DNA from: Natronomonas aquatica
GTDB lineage: Archaea; Halobacteriota; Halobacteria; Halobacteriales; Haloarculaceae
Length of the DNA: 63,691 bases
Assembly: GCF_024449025.1 (NCBI RefSeq)
Contig: NZ_JAHLKM010000016.1
Span: 1 to 63,691 of the forward strand
Reading direction: 5' to 3'
The notes below the pieces were generated by a model that had not been told where the DNA came from, searched no databases, and saw only the letters and a program-made list of their open reading frames with translations. Positions 32,321 through 40,691 of this stretch are shown one piece after another; position 1 is the stretch's first letter, and each line of letters begins with the position of its first letter. The position numbers and the translations under genes are program-made.

Positions 32321-32971
32321 GTGGAAGCGTTCACCGATATCGCGACCGCGACGTACTGTCCGCGAAAGCTCTACTACAGACGGAAACACGACGATAATGA
32401 ACCCCCGGAGTCGGTCGCGGGGATCCGTAACCTCGCGTTCCGGTACGAGGATCTGCTCGATTCGGCGGATCTCGCGGCGGAGCCGATCGCCGTATCGCCG
32501 TCCGAGTATAGCGAAACTCTCGGCCGGACGAGCGTCACGACCGATCGCTGGGGCGAACTGGTCGATCCGGCCGAGACGCGCGTCTATCTGGCGGGCAAAG
32601 ACGCCCACGGGATCGCCCACAAACTCCTTGAGGACCCGCCCGCGCCAGTCATCGTCTCGCCCGGCGAACCGCCCGAACGTGGCGTCTGGGGACCGCAAGG
32701 CGTCCGGGCTACCGCCGCCGCGAAGGCGCTCTCGTGGGAGCGAAAGCGGCCGATAGAGCGGCCCTACGTCGAGTACCCCGCATACGGGATCGTCCGGCGG
32801 GTCCGGCTGACGACGCGCCGGAAGGCGGCCTACCGGAAGGCGCTTCGGACCGCCGAATCGCTTGACGGTCCCCCGCCGCGGTTGGGAGACGACGCGCGCT
32901 GTCGGGCCTGCGAATACCGGTCGGAGTGCGGCACGAAAACCCGATCGCTCCGCTCCCGGCTACCGCTGTGA
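32321..32971 (+). CDS. Cas4/Dna2-like Fe-S nuclease, stand-alone
   Basis: 216 residues from GTG 32321. The N-terminal TATYCPRKLYYRR and C-terminal CRACEYRSEC supply four cysteines, the 4Fe-4S pattern of Cas4 (PD-(D/E)XK exonuclease). Between them lie plausible nuclease strands (AKALSWERKRPIERPYVEY). No cas1, cas2 or repeat array is in the window, so it is a solo family member as in many haloarchaea, presumably a DNA repair nuclease (inference). Its 3' end overlaps the convergent sua5 gene by 12 nt. Confidence 0.82.
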   Translation: MEAFTDIATATYCPRKLYYRRKHDDNEPPESVAGIRNLAFRYEDLLDSADLAAEPIAVSPSEYSETLGRTSVTTDRWGELVDPAETRVYLAGKDAHGIAHKLLEDPPAPVIVSPGEPPERGVWGPQGVRATAAAKALSWERKRPIERPYVEYPAYGIVRRVRLTTRRKAAYRKALRTAESLDGPPPRLGDDARCRACEYRSECGTKTRSLRSRLPL

Positions 32972-33553
32972 TCGGCTATCAAGCCACGCCTCGATCTCGC
33001 CGGCGAGCGCGCCGCGGCGGACGATATCGCCCGAATAGACGTTCACGACCGTACTTTCGGCACCGGGTGTTTCACCCGTATCGACGACGACGGCACGCTC
33101 GCGGATCGAGGGATCGATCGATTCGACACGGCGGGCGCTTTCCACGCCGGAGCGGTTCGCGCTGGTCGCGGTGATCGGACCGGTCCGACGGGCCAACTTT
33201 CGGGCGGTGTCGTGGTCCGGCACGCGGATCCCGACCCGGTTGCGGCCGGCGACGAGGATGTCGGGGACGCGCTCGGTCCGTTCGAGCAGGACGGTCACCG
33301 GCCCCGGCAGGAACTGCTCACAGAAGGCACGCTCCCGGTCGGTCGTGTGAGCGTAATCGGCCGCGGCCGACAGTTCCGGCAGCGCCATCGAGAGCGGCCG
33401 ATCGCGCGACCGTCCCTTGGCTTCGTAGACGCGTTCGACCGCCTCGGGATCGAGCGCGTCCGCGCCGAGCCCATAGACGGTCTCCGTGGGATAGACGACC
33501 AGATCGCCGCGTCTGATCGCCGCCACGGCGTCGGTCAGGTCTGGCTCGGTCAC
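32960..33553 (-). CDS. Threonylcarbamoyl-AMP synthase (Sua5/YrdC family)
   Basis: 197 residues from GTG 33553. YPTETVYGLGADA (21-33), KGRSRDRPLSMAL (47-59) and PITATSANRSG (126-136) are signature motifs of the enzyme that makes threonylcarbamoyl-AMP for t6A in tRNA. It has the YrdC core only, not the longer Sua5 C-terminal domain. The start overlaps the redoxin stop by 4 nt, making it third gene in a glutaredoxin-redoxin-yrdC unit. Confidence 0.93.
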   Translation of the reverse strand: MTEPDLTDAVAAIRRGDLVVYPTETVYGLGADALDPEAVERVYEAKGRSRDRPLSMALPELSAAADYAHTTDRERAFCEQFLPGPVTVLLERTERVPDILVAGRNRVGIRVPDHDTARKLARRTGPITATSANRSGVESARRVESIDPSIRERAVVVDTGETPGAESTVVNVYSGDIVRRGALAGEIEAWLDSRSQR

Positions 33554-34065
33554 AGCTCCTCGATCGCCGCCTCGATGTCGTCGTACGGCGGGAACTCCGG
33601 CCACTCGGTCGCGACCCAGCCGTTCCGTATCGTTCGGCTCTCGTCGACGACGAAGACGGCCGGCCGTGGTTCTTCGATCCCGGCCATCCCGTCGAGGTCG
33701 TGGCTGATCCCGTAGCGTTCGGCGACACCGTTCTGTGGGTCCGAGAACAGCCGGAACGCTTCCATGTCCCACTCCTCGAGGAAGCGGGAGTGTTCGTACG
33801 GCGAGGAGACGGAGAGCCCGACGATCTCCGCGTCGTACTCTTCCCACCCGCGGTCGCGGATCTCCTGCCAGATATACGTCGCGGGGAAATCCCCGTCCAT
33901 GGTGTGAAACACGAGCACGACGGGGCCGGCGTCGGTGAGTTCCGAAAGCGAGGCGTCCTCCCAGAACTCGTCGTTGACGAGCGGGCGGGTGAAATCGGGC
34001 GCTTTCTCGCCGATCTCGGGGTGATCGGCCGGGCCGAGTTCGACGACGTCGAACTCTAGGTTCAT
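33550..34065 (-). CDS. Peroxiredoxin-like redoxin without any cysteine
   Basis: 171 residues with the AhpC/TSA fold: GEKAPDFTRPLVND (19-32), VVLVFHTMDGDFPATYIW at the active-site loop, and PRPAVFVVDESRTI. Where peroxiredoxins have T-x-x-C, this protein reads MDGDFPATYIW, and no Cys occurs anywhere in the chain. Peroxidase chemistry by cysteine is therefore excluded (seen directly). It is coupled by 4-nt overlaps to the glutaredoxin-like gene upstream and yrdC downstream. Confidence 0.85.
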   Translation of the reverse strand: MNLEFDVVELGPADHPEIGEKAPDFTRPLVNDEFWEDASLSELTDAGPVVLVFHTMDGDFPATYIWQEIRDRGWEEYDAEIVGLSVSSPYEHSRFLEEWDMEAFRLFSDPQNGVAERYGISHDLDGMAGIEEPRPAVFVVDESRTIRNGWVATEWPEFPPYDDIEAAIEEL

Positions 34066-34370
34066 TCGCCCTCCCCTCCCGCGGCCGCGCTTGCGGGGGC
34101 GCGTTCGGACCGACCGCCGTCGCCGCCGTAGGTCGTCTCGAGATACTCGACGATGTTCGCACTCTCGCTCATCGTGACGCCGGTTCGTTCGTCGACGATC
34201 GCGGGCACCGTCCGGGAACCACTGAGTCGCTTGACGGCGTTCCGGCGGGAGTGTCGCGGTTCGACGAACCGCGATCGATACGAGAGTCCGAGATCGTTCA
34301 ATACGCGGATCACGCGTTCACAGTACGGACACGCCTGCAGCCGGTACACCGTTATCTCTGGCTCGGTCAT
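34062..34370 (-). CDS. Glutaredoxin/GST N-terminal-like protein
   Basis: 102 residues. Active site QACPYCERV (Cys14, Cys17), cis-Pro in TVPAIVD and the C-terminal SESANIVEYLE follow the glutaredoxin/GST-N fold. Residues 83-102 are a Gly/Ala/Glu-rich tail. Haloarchaea use gamma-glutamylcysteine rather than glutathione, so that is the likely thiol partner (family knowledge). First gene of the operon with the Cys-free redoxin and yrdC. Confidence 0.88.
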   Translation of the reverse strand: MTEPEITVYRLQACPYCERVIRVLNDLGLSYRSRFVEPRHSRRNAVKRLSGSRTVPAIVDERTGVTMSESANIVEYLETTYGGDGGRSERAPASAAAGGEGE

Positions 34371-34507
34371 ACCACCCCTTGGAGGGGTTGCCGCCTAAGC
34401 GTGTCGCCGTTCGACGGGCGCGGCGGGAAAGCGGGAAGCCGGCGACTGCACAACCGAAGCGCCATGGCAAGTCTTAATCTCGCCCCGAATAAAGAACCGG
34501 CGTCCAG

Positions 34508-35896
34508 ATGGGCTCTCTCGTATGGAACGTCGCAACCGTGGTGATACAGGCTGCCCCCGACGCCGGTGACCTCCCGTTCAGCGATGGAACCGTTGTGGTG
34601 GTCGGTTCGGCCGTGATCTTTCTTCTGTTGCTCCTGTCGGCCTTCTTTTCGTCCTCGGAGATCGCGATGTTCTCTCTGCCGGCCCACCGCGTCGACGCCT
34701 TGGTCTCGGATAACGTTCCGGGGGCGGAGACGCTGAAAGGGCTCAAAGACGATCCGCATCGACTGCTCGTCACGATCCTCGTGGGCAACAACATCGTCAA
34801 CATCGCGATGTCCTCGATCGCGACCGGACTGCTCTCGTATTACTTTTCGCAGTCGGTCGCCGTCCTCGCTGCGACGTTCGGCATCACCGCCCTGGTGTTG
34901 CTCTTCGGGGAGAGCGCACCGAAGTCCTACGCCGTCGAGAACACCGAATCGTGGGCCCTCCGGATCTCGAAGCCACTGAAGCTCTCGGAGCTCCTCCTTT
35001 TGCCACTCATCGTTACGTTCGATTACCTGACCCGACAGGTCAACCGGATCACCGGCGGGCGCGGGGAGATCGAATCGACCTACGTCACCCGCGAGGAGAT
35101 CCGGGACATCATCGAGACCGGCGAGCGGGCGGGCGTCTTGGAAGAGGACGAACGCGAGATGCTCCAGCGCATCTTCCGGTTTACCAACACCATCGCAAAG
35201 GAGGTTATGACGCCGCGGCTCGATATGGACGCCGTCTCGAAGGACGCAACCGTCGACGAGGCGATCCAAGAGTGCGTCCAGTCCGGCCACACCCGGCTGC
35301 CGGTCTACGACGGGAGTCTCGATAACGTCCTCGGGATCGTCCACATCTCCGATCTCGTCCGCGATTACACGTACGGCGAGCGTGACGGGGTCGAGCTAGA
35401 GGATCTCATCGAGGAGACGCTTCACGTCCCCGAATCGAAGAACGTCGACGAACTACTGGCGGAGATGCGCGAAAAGCGGCTACACATGGTCGTTGTCATC
35501 GACGAGTTCGGGACGACCGAGGGGCTCGTGACGATGGAGGACATCACCGAGGAGATCGTCGGCGAGATCCTGCAGGCCGGCGAGGAGGAGCCGATCGAGT
35601 TCGTTTCCGACACCGAAGCCATCGTCAAGGGCGAGCTCAACATCGACGAGGTCAACGAGGCGCTCGATATCGACATCCCCGAAGGCGAGGAGTTCGAGAC
35701 GATCGCCGGTTTCATTTTCAACCGTGCGGGTCGGCTCGTCGAGGAGGGCGAACACATCGAGTACGACGGCATCGAGATCCACATCGAACGCGTCGAGAAC
35801 ACCCGGATCATGAAGGCACGGGTCGTCCGAACCGGCGAATATGACCGGCTACGGCAGGAGAAAGAACAGATAGAGAGCGACGAACAGCCGGAGTGA
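34508..35896 (+). CDS. CNNM/CorC-type membrane protein (DUF21 + CBS pair + CorC domain)
   Basis: 462 residues. Residues about 30-170 hold three to four TM helices of the DUF21 transporter core (SAFFSSSEIAMFSLPAHRVD is the typical start). A CBS pair lies about 235-350 (VMTPRLDMDAVSKDATVDEA, VVIDEFGTTEGLVTMEDI), and a CorC/HlyC domain about 365-445 (ELNIDEVNEALDIDIPEG). These proteins move magnesium or sense it. ATG 34508 is preceded by AT-rich tcttaatctcg, a weak TATA. Confidence 0.93.
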   Translation: MGSLVWNVATVVIQAAPDAGDLPFSDGTVVVVGSAVIFLLLLLSAFFSSSEIAMFSLPAHRVDALVSDNVPGAETLKGLKDDPHRLLVTILVGNNIVNIAMSSIATGLLSYYFSQSVAVLAATFGITALVLLFGESAPKSYAVENTESWALRISKPLKLSELLLLPLIVTFDYLTRQVNRITGGRGEIESTYVTREEIRDIIETGERAGVLEEDEREMLQRIFRFTNTIAKEVMTPRLDMDAVSKDATVDEAIQECVQSGHTRLPVYDGSLDNVLGIVHISDLVRDYTYGERDGVELEDLIEETLHVPESKNVDELLAEMREKRLHMVVVIDEFGTTEGLVTMEDITEEIVGEILQAGEEEPIEFVSDTEAIVKGELNIDEVNEALDIDIPEGEEFETIAGFIFNRAGRLVEEGEHIEYDGIEIHIERVENTRIMKARVVRTGEYDRLRQEKEQIESDEQPE

Positions 35897-35898
35897 CG

Positions 35899-37068
35899 CT
35901 ATAGACCGACCGAAAGGAGCGTATACAGCCCGAAGCTGAGTACGCCCGCACCGAGGAGCGAACCGATCCAGGCCAGAACCGTATACCCCATTTTGCTACC
36001 GCTGACGCCGCCGGTTCCGGCCGCCGCGCCAGCACCGATGACTGCCGAGACGATAATCTCGTTGAACGAGATCGGGACGCCGAGCAGGATCGCGACCTGT
36101 GCGATCATAAACGAGGGAATCAACGCCGCGATCGAGCGGCGCGGCCCGAGCGAGGAGTAATCCTGGGCGATCGCCTTGATCATGCGGGGGGCCGCCGTCC
36201 AGGAGCCGGCCAGGAGTCCGAGCCCGCCGCCGAAGAGCAACGCGACGAGCGGGACGGCGACACCGGCCGTATCGAATAGCGGCAACAGCGGCCCGAGAGC
36301 GAGGCCGACCTGACTCCCGCCGGCCGAGAAGGCGACCAGCCCGCCGAGCGCCAAAAGGAAGTGCCGCTGTCCCCGGGCGCGGTCTGATCGCATGTCCGCC
36401 GCCAGCGCCCCAGCGACGACGGTGGCGAACAGAAGCGTTACCGCGAGACGAACGCGTGGATCCGGGGCGACCGTTCCGGCGATGCTTTGGGCGACGTCGG
36501 GCGGGCCCAACAGTACGAACTCGACGTTCGCCAGGATCGCGCCGACCAACCCGGCGAGAACCGACGTGGCGAGGAGTTCGGGAACCGCCTCGTGCCGCAG
36601 GAGTTTCGCGGTGCCGAAAGCGACGCCGCCGCCGACGAAAGGGGTCAACGTCCAGACAGTGAGGATCTCGTAGTACTTCGGGATCGCCGGCTCGCCGCCC
36701 ATCGCCAGCCCCGCGCCGACGACGGCGCCGGTCACGGTGAAAGCCGTCGCGATGGGGTATCCAGCGAAAACCCCCAGTGCGACCAGCCCGGCCGCGATCG
36801 AGAGCGCGACGATCGCGGCCACGGGCGACAGCGTCGTTCCGACGACGAGATCCCGTCCGACCGCTTCGGTCACGTTCGCCCCCTGCAGGGTCGCACCCAA
36901 CAGCCCGAGGATCCCGACAAAGAAGCCGGCCCGCATCACCGAGATAGCGTTCGCCCCGACGGCGGGGGCAAACGGCGTCGACCCGGACGAACCGGCGCCG
37001 ATCGCCCACGCCATGAACAGGCTTGCTATGCCGGCGGCGGCGAACGTCACGACCGTTCCTGGGTCCAT
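35899..37068 (-). CDS. PiT-family inorganic phosphate transporter
   Basis: 389 residues from ATG 37068, about ten TM helices. The two inverted PHO4 repeats show GANAISVMRAGFFVG near residue 39 and VSGSKMGYTVLAWIGSLLGA near the C-terminus. The DxxNx signature is replaced by PAVGANAIS, as is usual in haloarchaeal members. It imports phosphate with H+ or Na+ (family knowledge). Stop codons of this gene and of the CNNM gene are 2 nt apart. Confidence 0.88.
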   Translation of the reverse strand: MDPGTVVTFAAAGIASLFMAWAIGAGSSGSTPFAPAVGANAISVMRAGFFVGILGLLGATLQGANVTEAVGRDLVVGTTLSPVAAIVALSIAAGLVALGVFAGYPIATAFTVTGAVVGAGLAMGGEPAIPKYYEILTVWTLTPFVGGGVAFGTAKLLRHEAVPELLATSVLAGLVGAILANVEFVLLGPPDVAQSIAGTVAPDPRVRLAVTLLFATVVAGALAADMRSDRARGQRHFLLALGGLVAFSAGGSQVGLALGPLLPLFDTAGVAVPLVALLFGGGLGLLAGSWTAAPRMIKAIAQDYSSLGPRRSIAALIPSFMIAQVAILLGVPISFNEIIVSAVIGAGAAAGTGGVSGSKMGYTVLAWIGSLLGAGVLSFGLYTLLSVGL

Positions 37069-37155
37069 TGTCGGCCGATACACGATCCGTCGTATAAACA
37101 CCCGTCGGACGGCGACGACGAAACCGGTAAGCCCACCCGCCTCGAACGGCCTGCC

Positions 37156-37779
37156 GTGTCAGAACCGGACGCCTACCGGACGATCGCCGGACGTACGAGC
37201 GTGGGGTTTACCGTGCGGGGATCGGAATTCATCGGACACGCGACGCCCGCCGGGACGGTGGCGGCGGCCGAGTCGTTCGTAGAGGAAATCGAAGTCGAGT
37301 ACGACGACGCGACCCACAACGTCCCCGCCTACCGGGTCCAGGCGGATCCGTTCCGCGAATACGCCGACGACGACGGCGAACCCTCCGGAAGCGCCGGAAA
37401 GCCTGTGCTTTCGGTACTCCAGGGTCGCGATCTCGAGAACCTCTGTGTCGTCGTGACGCGATACTTCGGTGGGACGGAACTCGGGATCGGCGGGCTGGTC
37501 CGGGCGTACTCGCGGGCGGCGACGGACGTCCTGGATGCGGCCGAAACGGTCGAAAAGCGGCCACAGGAGCGGTTCACGGCCGTCGTCGACTACGACGACT
37601 CGGGGACGGTCCGGGGAATCCTCGAAAGCGAGGGGACGACGTTCGAGGCCGACTACGGCGAGCGCGTCGCGTTCGAGATCTCCGTTCCGATCGCCGACGC
37701 CGACGCGCTCCGCGATCGGCTCCGGAGCGCGACCAGCGACCGGATCGAACTCGAAGCGGCCCGTCAGTCGTCCGTCTGA
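37156..37779 (+). CDS. YigZ/IMPACT-family protein (UPF0029)
   Basis: 207 residues from GTG 37156. The conserved block FREYADDDGEPSGSAGKPVL, then LCVVVTRYFGGTELGIGGLV, is diagnostic for the IMPACT/YigZ N-terminal domain; a ferredoxin-like C-terminal domain follows. The role is poorly known, possibly related to translation stress. The longer open frame from 36487 is antisense to the phosphate transporter and rejected. It is divergent from that transporter with 87 nt between starts. Confidence 0.9.
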   Translation: MSEPDAYRTIAGRTSVGFTVRGSEFIGHATPAGTVAAAESFVEEIEVEYDDATHNVPAYRVQADPFREYADDDGEPSGSAGKPVLSVLQGRDLENLCVVVTRYFGGTELGIGGLVRAYSRAATDVLDAAETVEKRPQERFTAVVDYDDSGTVRGILESEGTTFEADYGERVAFEISVPIADADALRDRLRSATSDRIELEAARQSSV

Positions 37780-37848
37780 CGTTTCAACAGGAGAACGATC
37801 GGCCGACGGGGCGGCGATCCAGACGAACCGGAGGGGTTTACACCCGGA

Positions 37849-38520
37849 TTATGTTCCGAACGCGCGATCGCCGGCGTCGCCGACGCCGGGGACGATGTAT
37901 CCTTCCTCGTCGAGTCGCTCGTCGATGGCGACCGTGAGGAGATCGACGGCCGGGTACGCTTCCTCGACCCGGTGGAGTCCCCGCGGGGCGCTCACTGCCG
38001 AGAGTACGATGAGCCGTTCCGGGCGACCGATATCGAAGACTTCCTCGAGGACTGCAACCATGGTGCTCCCGGTCGCGAGCATCGGGTCCGCCACGATGAC
38101 CGTATCGTCGTCGTTGATGTCCGGGATCTTGACGTAATCGACAGTAATCGGGAACTCACCGGCCTCGTTCATTCCGGCGGCCTCGTCGCGTCCGGCGGAG
38201 ATGACACCCTGTCGTGCCTGGGGGAACGCCTTGACGAGCCCCTCAACGAACGGGGTGGCCGCCCGGAGGACGTTCACGATGACGACGTCGTCGATCCCCT
38301 TGACAACCTCGCCTGTCGTCTCCGCCAGCGGCGTCGTGATCGAGACGTACTCGGTATCCATCATGCCGTCGACGATCTCGAATCCGCAGAGCCGGCCGAG
38401 TTCGATCAGACCGTCCCGGAACGCGACCTGACCGGTTTCGTCGGATCGAAGCTCCGAAAGCATGTGCTTCGCCAGCGCGTGGGTGATCACGTGGGCGTCA
38501 CCACGGTCCTCGATAGCCAT
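37849..38520 (-). CDS. upp: Uracil phosphoribosyltransferase
   Basis: 223 residues. The PRPP loop is [16 protein letters not shown] (about 140-155), and the C-terminus [16 protein letters not shown] is the uracil-binding end typical of UPRTases. It salvages uracil to UMP. Length and start are normal. It faces away from the DUF5828-type gene and converges with the YigZ gene. Confidence 0.96.
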   Translation of the reverse strand: MAIEDRGDAHVITHALAKHMLSELRSDETGQVAFRDGLIELGRLCGFEIVDGMMDTEYVSITTPLAETTGEVVKGIDDVVIVNVLRAATPFVEGLVKAFPQARQGVISAGRDEAAGMNEAGEFPITVDYVKIPDINDDDTVIVADPMLATGSTMVAVLEEVFDIGRPERLIVLSAVSAPRGLHRVEEAYPAVDLLTVAIDERLDEEGYIVPGVGDAGDRAFGT

Positions 38521-38627
38521 ACCGATTATCGCGTCCGCCGGCGGCTTAAACCCAACCCCTAGACGGCGTCGCCGGGGAACGTGCCGGTAGCAGGGTATAT
38601 AAGCGTTCGTCCATATACAGGAATCAG

Positions 38628-39332
38628 ATGGACATCGAGGAGAGCGTCTCCGGATTCAAACTACGCGGGAGCTGGGGCGAGGTCGTCGAGCACGGCGAAC
38701 GGATCACGCGGGCGCTCAAGGATATCGCCGCGGAGGACGAGCCGATCGACGAGGAGGCACTCGAAGAGTGGGACGAGTGGCGTCCGAAAGCCGACGAACG
38801 GCTCGGGGAGGACGTCAGCGAAAAGACCGCCGAACAGGCGAGCGTCGACGAGGGGGAAGGCGAAAAAGCCGGAAAGGCCCCCGACGAGGACCTGAAAACC
38901 GCCGGCGAAAAGCTCACCCATTCGTACGATCGGCTGGAAGCGCCGGGCGAGGCGGTCAACGAGTGGCGCGAATCGATCAACTACGTGGCGCGTGCGGCCG
39001 ACTCGGCGACCCGGAAGGCCCTCCGAAAGGTCGAGGGCAGCGTCTACGAGAACGTGATGACACAGATGTCGCCGTACTACTTCGACAACGGGCTCGTGAG
39101 CGCGAACCTCAGCCGCGCCGACGCCGACGCCGGCGAGTACGTCTTCGAGATCAACGTCAACGACGACGACCTGAAGATCCGGGTCTCGAACAAACTCGCC
39201 GACTACGAGACCTCGGTCGATCGGTGGCACGTCGACACGCCGAAAGAGACCGATATCGCGGAAGCCGTCGAGGGACACGCGCCGCCGGAGACCGAGACGA
39301 CCGACGGCGGGTCGGACCCGAAGCAGACCTGA
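38628..39332 (+). CDS. DUF5828-like haloarchaeal protein
   Basis: 234 residues, very acidic, helical. N-terminus [20 protein letters not shown], an extended Glu/Lys-rich middle (about 60-105) and a C-terminal domain with [21 protein letters not shown] recall it as DUF5828; no role is known. A strong TATA (GGTATATAAG, 38595-38604) is centred about 28 nt before ATG 38628, so the mRNA is leaderless. Confidence 0.8.
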   Translation: MDIEESVSGFKLRGSWGEVVEHGERITRALKDIAAEDEPIDEEALEEWDEWRPKADERLGEDVSEKTAEQASVDEGEGEKAGKAPDEDLKTAGEKLTHSYDRLEAPGEAVNEWRESINYVARAADSATRKALRKVEGSVYENVMTQMSPYYFDNGLVSANLSRADADAGEYVFEINVNDDDLKIRVSNKLADYETSVDRWHVDTPKETDIAEAVEGHAPPETETTDGGSDPKQT

Positions 39333-39343
39333 CCGCCGGACCG

Positions 39344-39847
39344 TCACTCGATTTCGATCTTCCGGACAAAGGACAGCTCGCGGATATCGTTTATCAACGC
39401 CCCGTCGAGTCGCTCGTCGGTGATGATATAGAGTTTGGGCTCGTCGGTGAACTCCGGGTCCTCGCTTATCGTCTGTCGGATCGAGATACCGGCCTCGGCG
39501 ATCCGGTCGGTCACGCCCGCGACGATACCGGGCTCGTCGGCGTCGGTCACGCGAACCGTCAGGACCGTTAGATCCAGCACGGGCGCGAGATCCATGAGCG
39601 AGGGGATCGCGGAGATGTTCTGGAAGATCCGGCGAAGTTCGTCGTCCTCGAGGATCGCGGTGGTCGTCGCGTCGACGACGCGTCTGTCGACGTCGATCTC
39701 GCGGGCGATCCCCGTATCGGGGATCTCGATTCCGCCGGAGACGACCCGTCCCTCATCGTTGACCGAAAAACCCCGTTCGAGCAACAGACGGATCACGGCC
39801 TGCTGGCTCGGGCTATCTTCGAACTTCCGCATTATCTCCTCGAACAT
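39344..39847 (-). CDS. ACT-domain amino-acid-sensing regulatory protein
   Basis: 167 residues. The N-terminal half (FEEIMRKFEDSPSQQAVIRL) looks like a winged helix, and the C-terminal half (about 92-167, LTVLTVRVTDADEPGIVAGV) is an ACT domain, normally an amino-acid-binding sensor. This arrangement matches archaeal regulators of amino-acid metabolism. The target is unknown. An IS-like hairpin scar lies 43 nt upstream of its ATG. Confidence 0.85.
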   Translation of the reverse strand: MFEEIMRKFEDSPSQQAVIRLLLERGFSVNDEGRVVSGGIEIPDTGIAREIDVDRRVVDATTTAILEDDELRRIFQNISAIPSLMDLAPVLDLTVLTVRVTDADEPGIVAGVTDRIAEAGISIRQTISEDPEFTDEPKLYIITDERLDGALINDIRELSFVRKIEIE

Positions 39848-39889
39848 TGTTTGCTTCTCGCGGGCAGAAGTGTTGTTAGTTACGGAGAA

Positions 39890-39930
39890 TCGAGGAGAAA
39901 GCCTCGCGCTTCAGCGCAGGGAGGATGTCA
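39890..39930 (+). mobile_element. Solo IS200/IS605 right-end-like hairpin (scar B)
   Basis: Two hairpins in tandem (CGAGG-AGAAAG-CCTCG, then GCGC-TTCA-GCGC) are followed by GGGAGGATGTCA, which resembles the terminal sequence of IS200/IS605 elements downstream of tnpB. No tnpB is nearby. Its first 25 bases recur without change at 49537-49561 and, decayed, at 53739-53778. The rest of the 265-nt gap (39848-40112) shows no gene. Confidence 0.5.
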
Positions 39931-40112
39931 AGCCGTGTTCCGGACGCATCGCTGGATCGACTCGTCTGGCGAGCGTCGACGCGGCCCCGAAGGTCTCACT
40001 GTTCGTCTTCTCGACGACGGCTCCCGGATCGTAGCTATCGCTAAGCTATTCGTTCAATTTCCCTCACGTGGCGAACCGGGGGAGCTTTTTCCGATCGACG
40101 TAGAACGGGCGT

Positions 40113-40544
40113 ATGGAGATCGCAGAGATTTTCGATCGGATGCCGTTCGGTGACCTGCTCGGTATCGATGTGCGCGAAATCGGGGACGGCAGCGCTGTCG
40201 GGGAACTCGAACTCTCGGTCGAGCACTCCTCGACTCCGGAAACGCTGGTCACTCATGGTGGGGTGACGTACGCGCTGGCCGATACCGTCGGCGGTGCCGC
40301 GGTGATTTCCGCGAGCGGTACCGTCGCGCCGACGATCGACATGCGGATCGATTATCTCTCGCCCGCAACCGGTGGCGTGCTTCGGGCGGAAGCCGAAGTC
40401 GTTCGGAACGGCAGTGATGTCGCGGCTGTCGAAGTGGAGATTACCGACGAGGACGGGGCTGCGATCGCGACAGCCCACGGCACGTACAAATCCGGCGGTG
40501 TCGGGGACGGGTCCGCGTGGCTGGGCGAAGAATCGATAGAGTAG
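40113..40544 (+). CDS. PaaI-type hotdog-fold thioesterase
   Basis: 143 residues. MPFGDLLGIDVREIGDGSAV leads into THGGVTYALADTVGGAAVI (about 48-66), the active-site HGG helix of PaaI-like acyl-CoA thioesterases, and IDMRIDYLSPATGG. A short Gly/Ser tail follows. It would hydrolyse aryl- or acyl-CoA esters; substrate unknown. It is a single gene, convergent with the Hdr-like gene. Confidence 0.9.
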   Translation: MEIAEIFDRMPFGDLLGIDVREIGDGSAVGELELSVEHSSTPETLVTHGGVTYALADTVGGAAVISASGTVAPTIDMRIDYLSPATGGVLRAEAEVVRNGSDVAAVEVEITDEDGAAIATAHGTYKSGGVGDGSAWLGEESIE

Positions 40545-40645
40545 GGCGAACAGGCGGTGTGACCGATCAGACCGACGTGGCACCGCGCTCCCGCGAAACG
40601 CCGGCCGCGACTCGTCAGAGCATGGACCGGTCTGGCCGCTTGATC

Positions 40646-40666
40646 GTATATAAACACTCGGCCGAG
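40646..40666 (-). terminator. Hairpin plus TTTATATA tract after the Hdr-like gene
   Basis: CTCGGCCGAG (40657-40666) is a perfect palindrome followed on the minus strand by TGTTTATATACG. It lies 26 nt after the stop of the 40692-42899 gene, in a convergent gap. The arrangement mirrors 20903-20922. An alternative is a chance TATA box on the plus strand. Confidence 0.38.
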
Positions 40667-40691
40667 GCCCGACCTACCGCACCGGGGCGAG

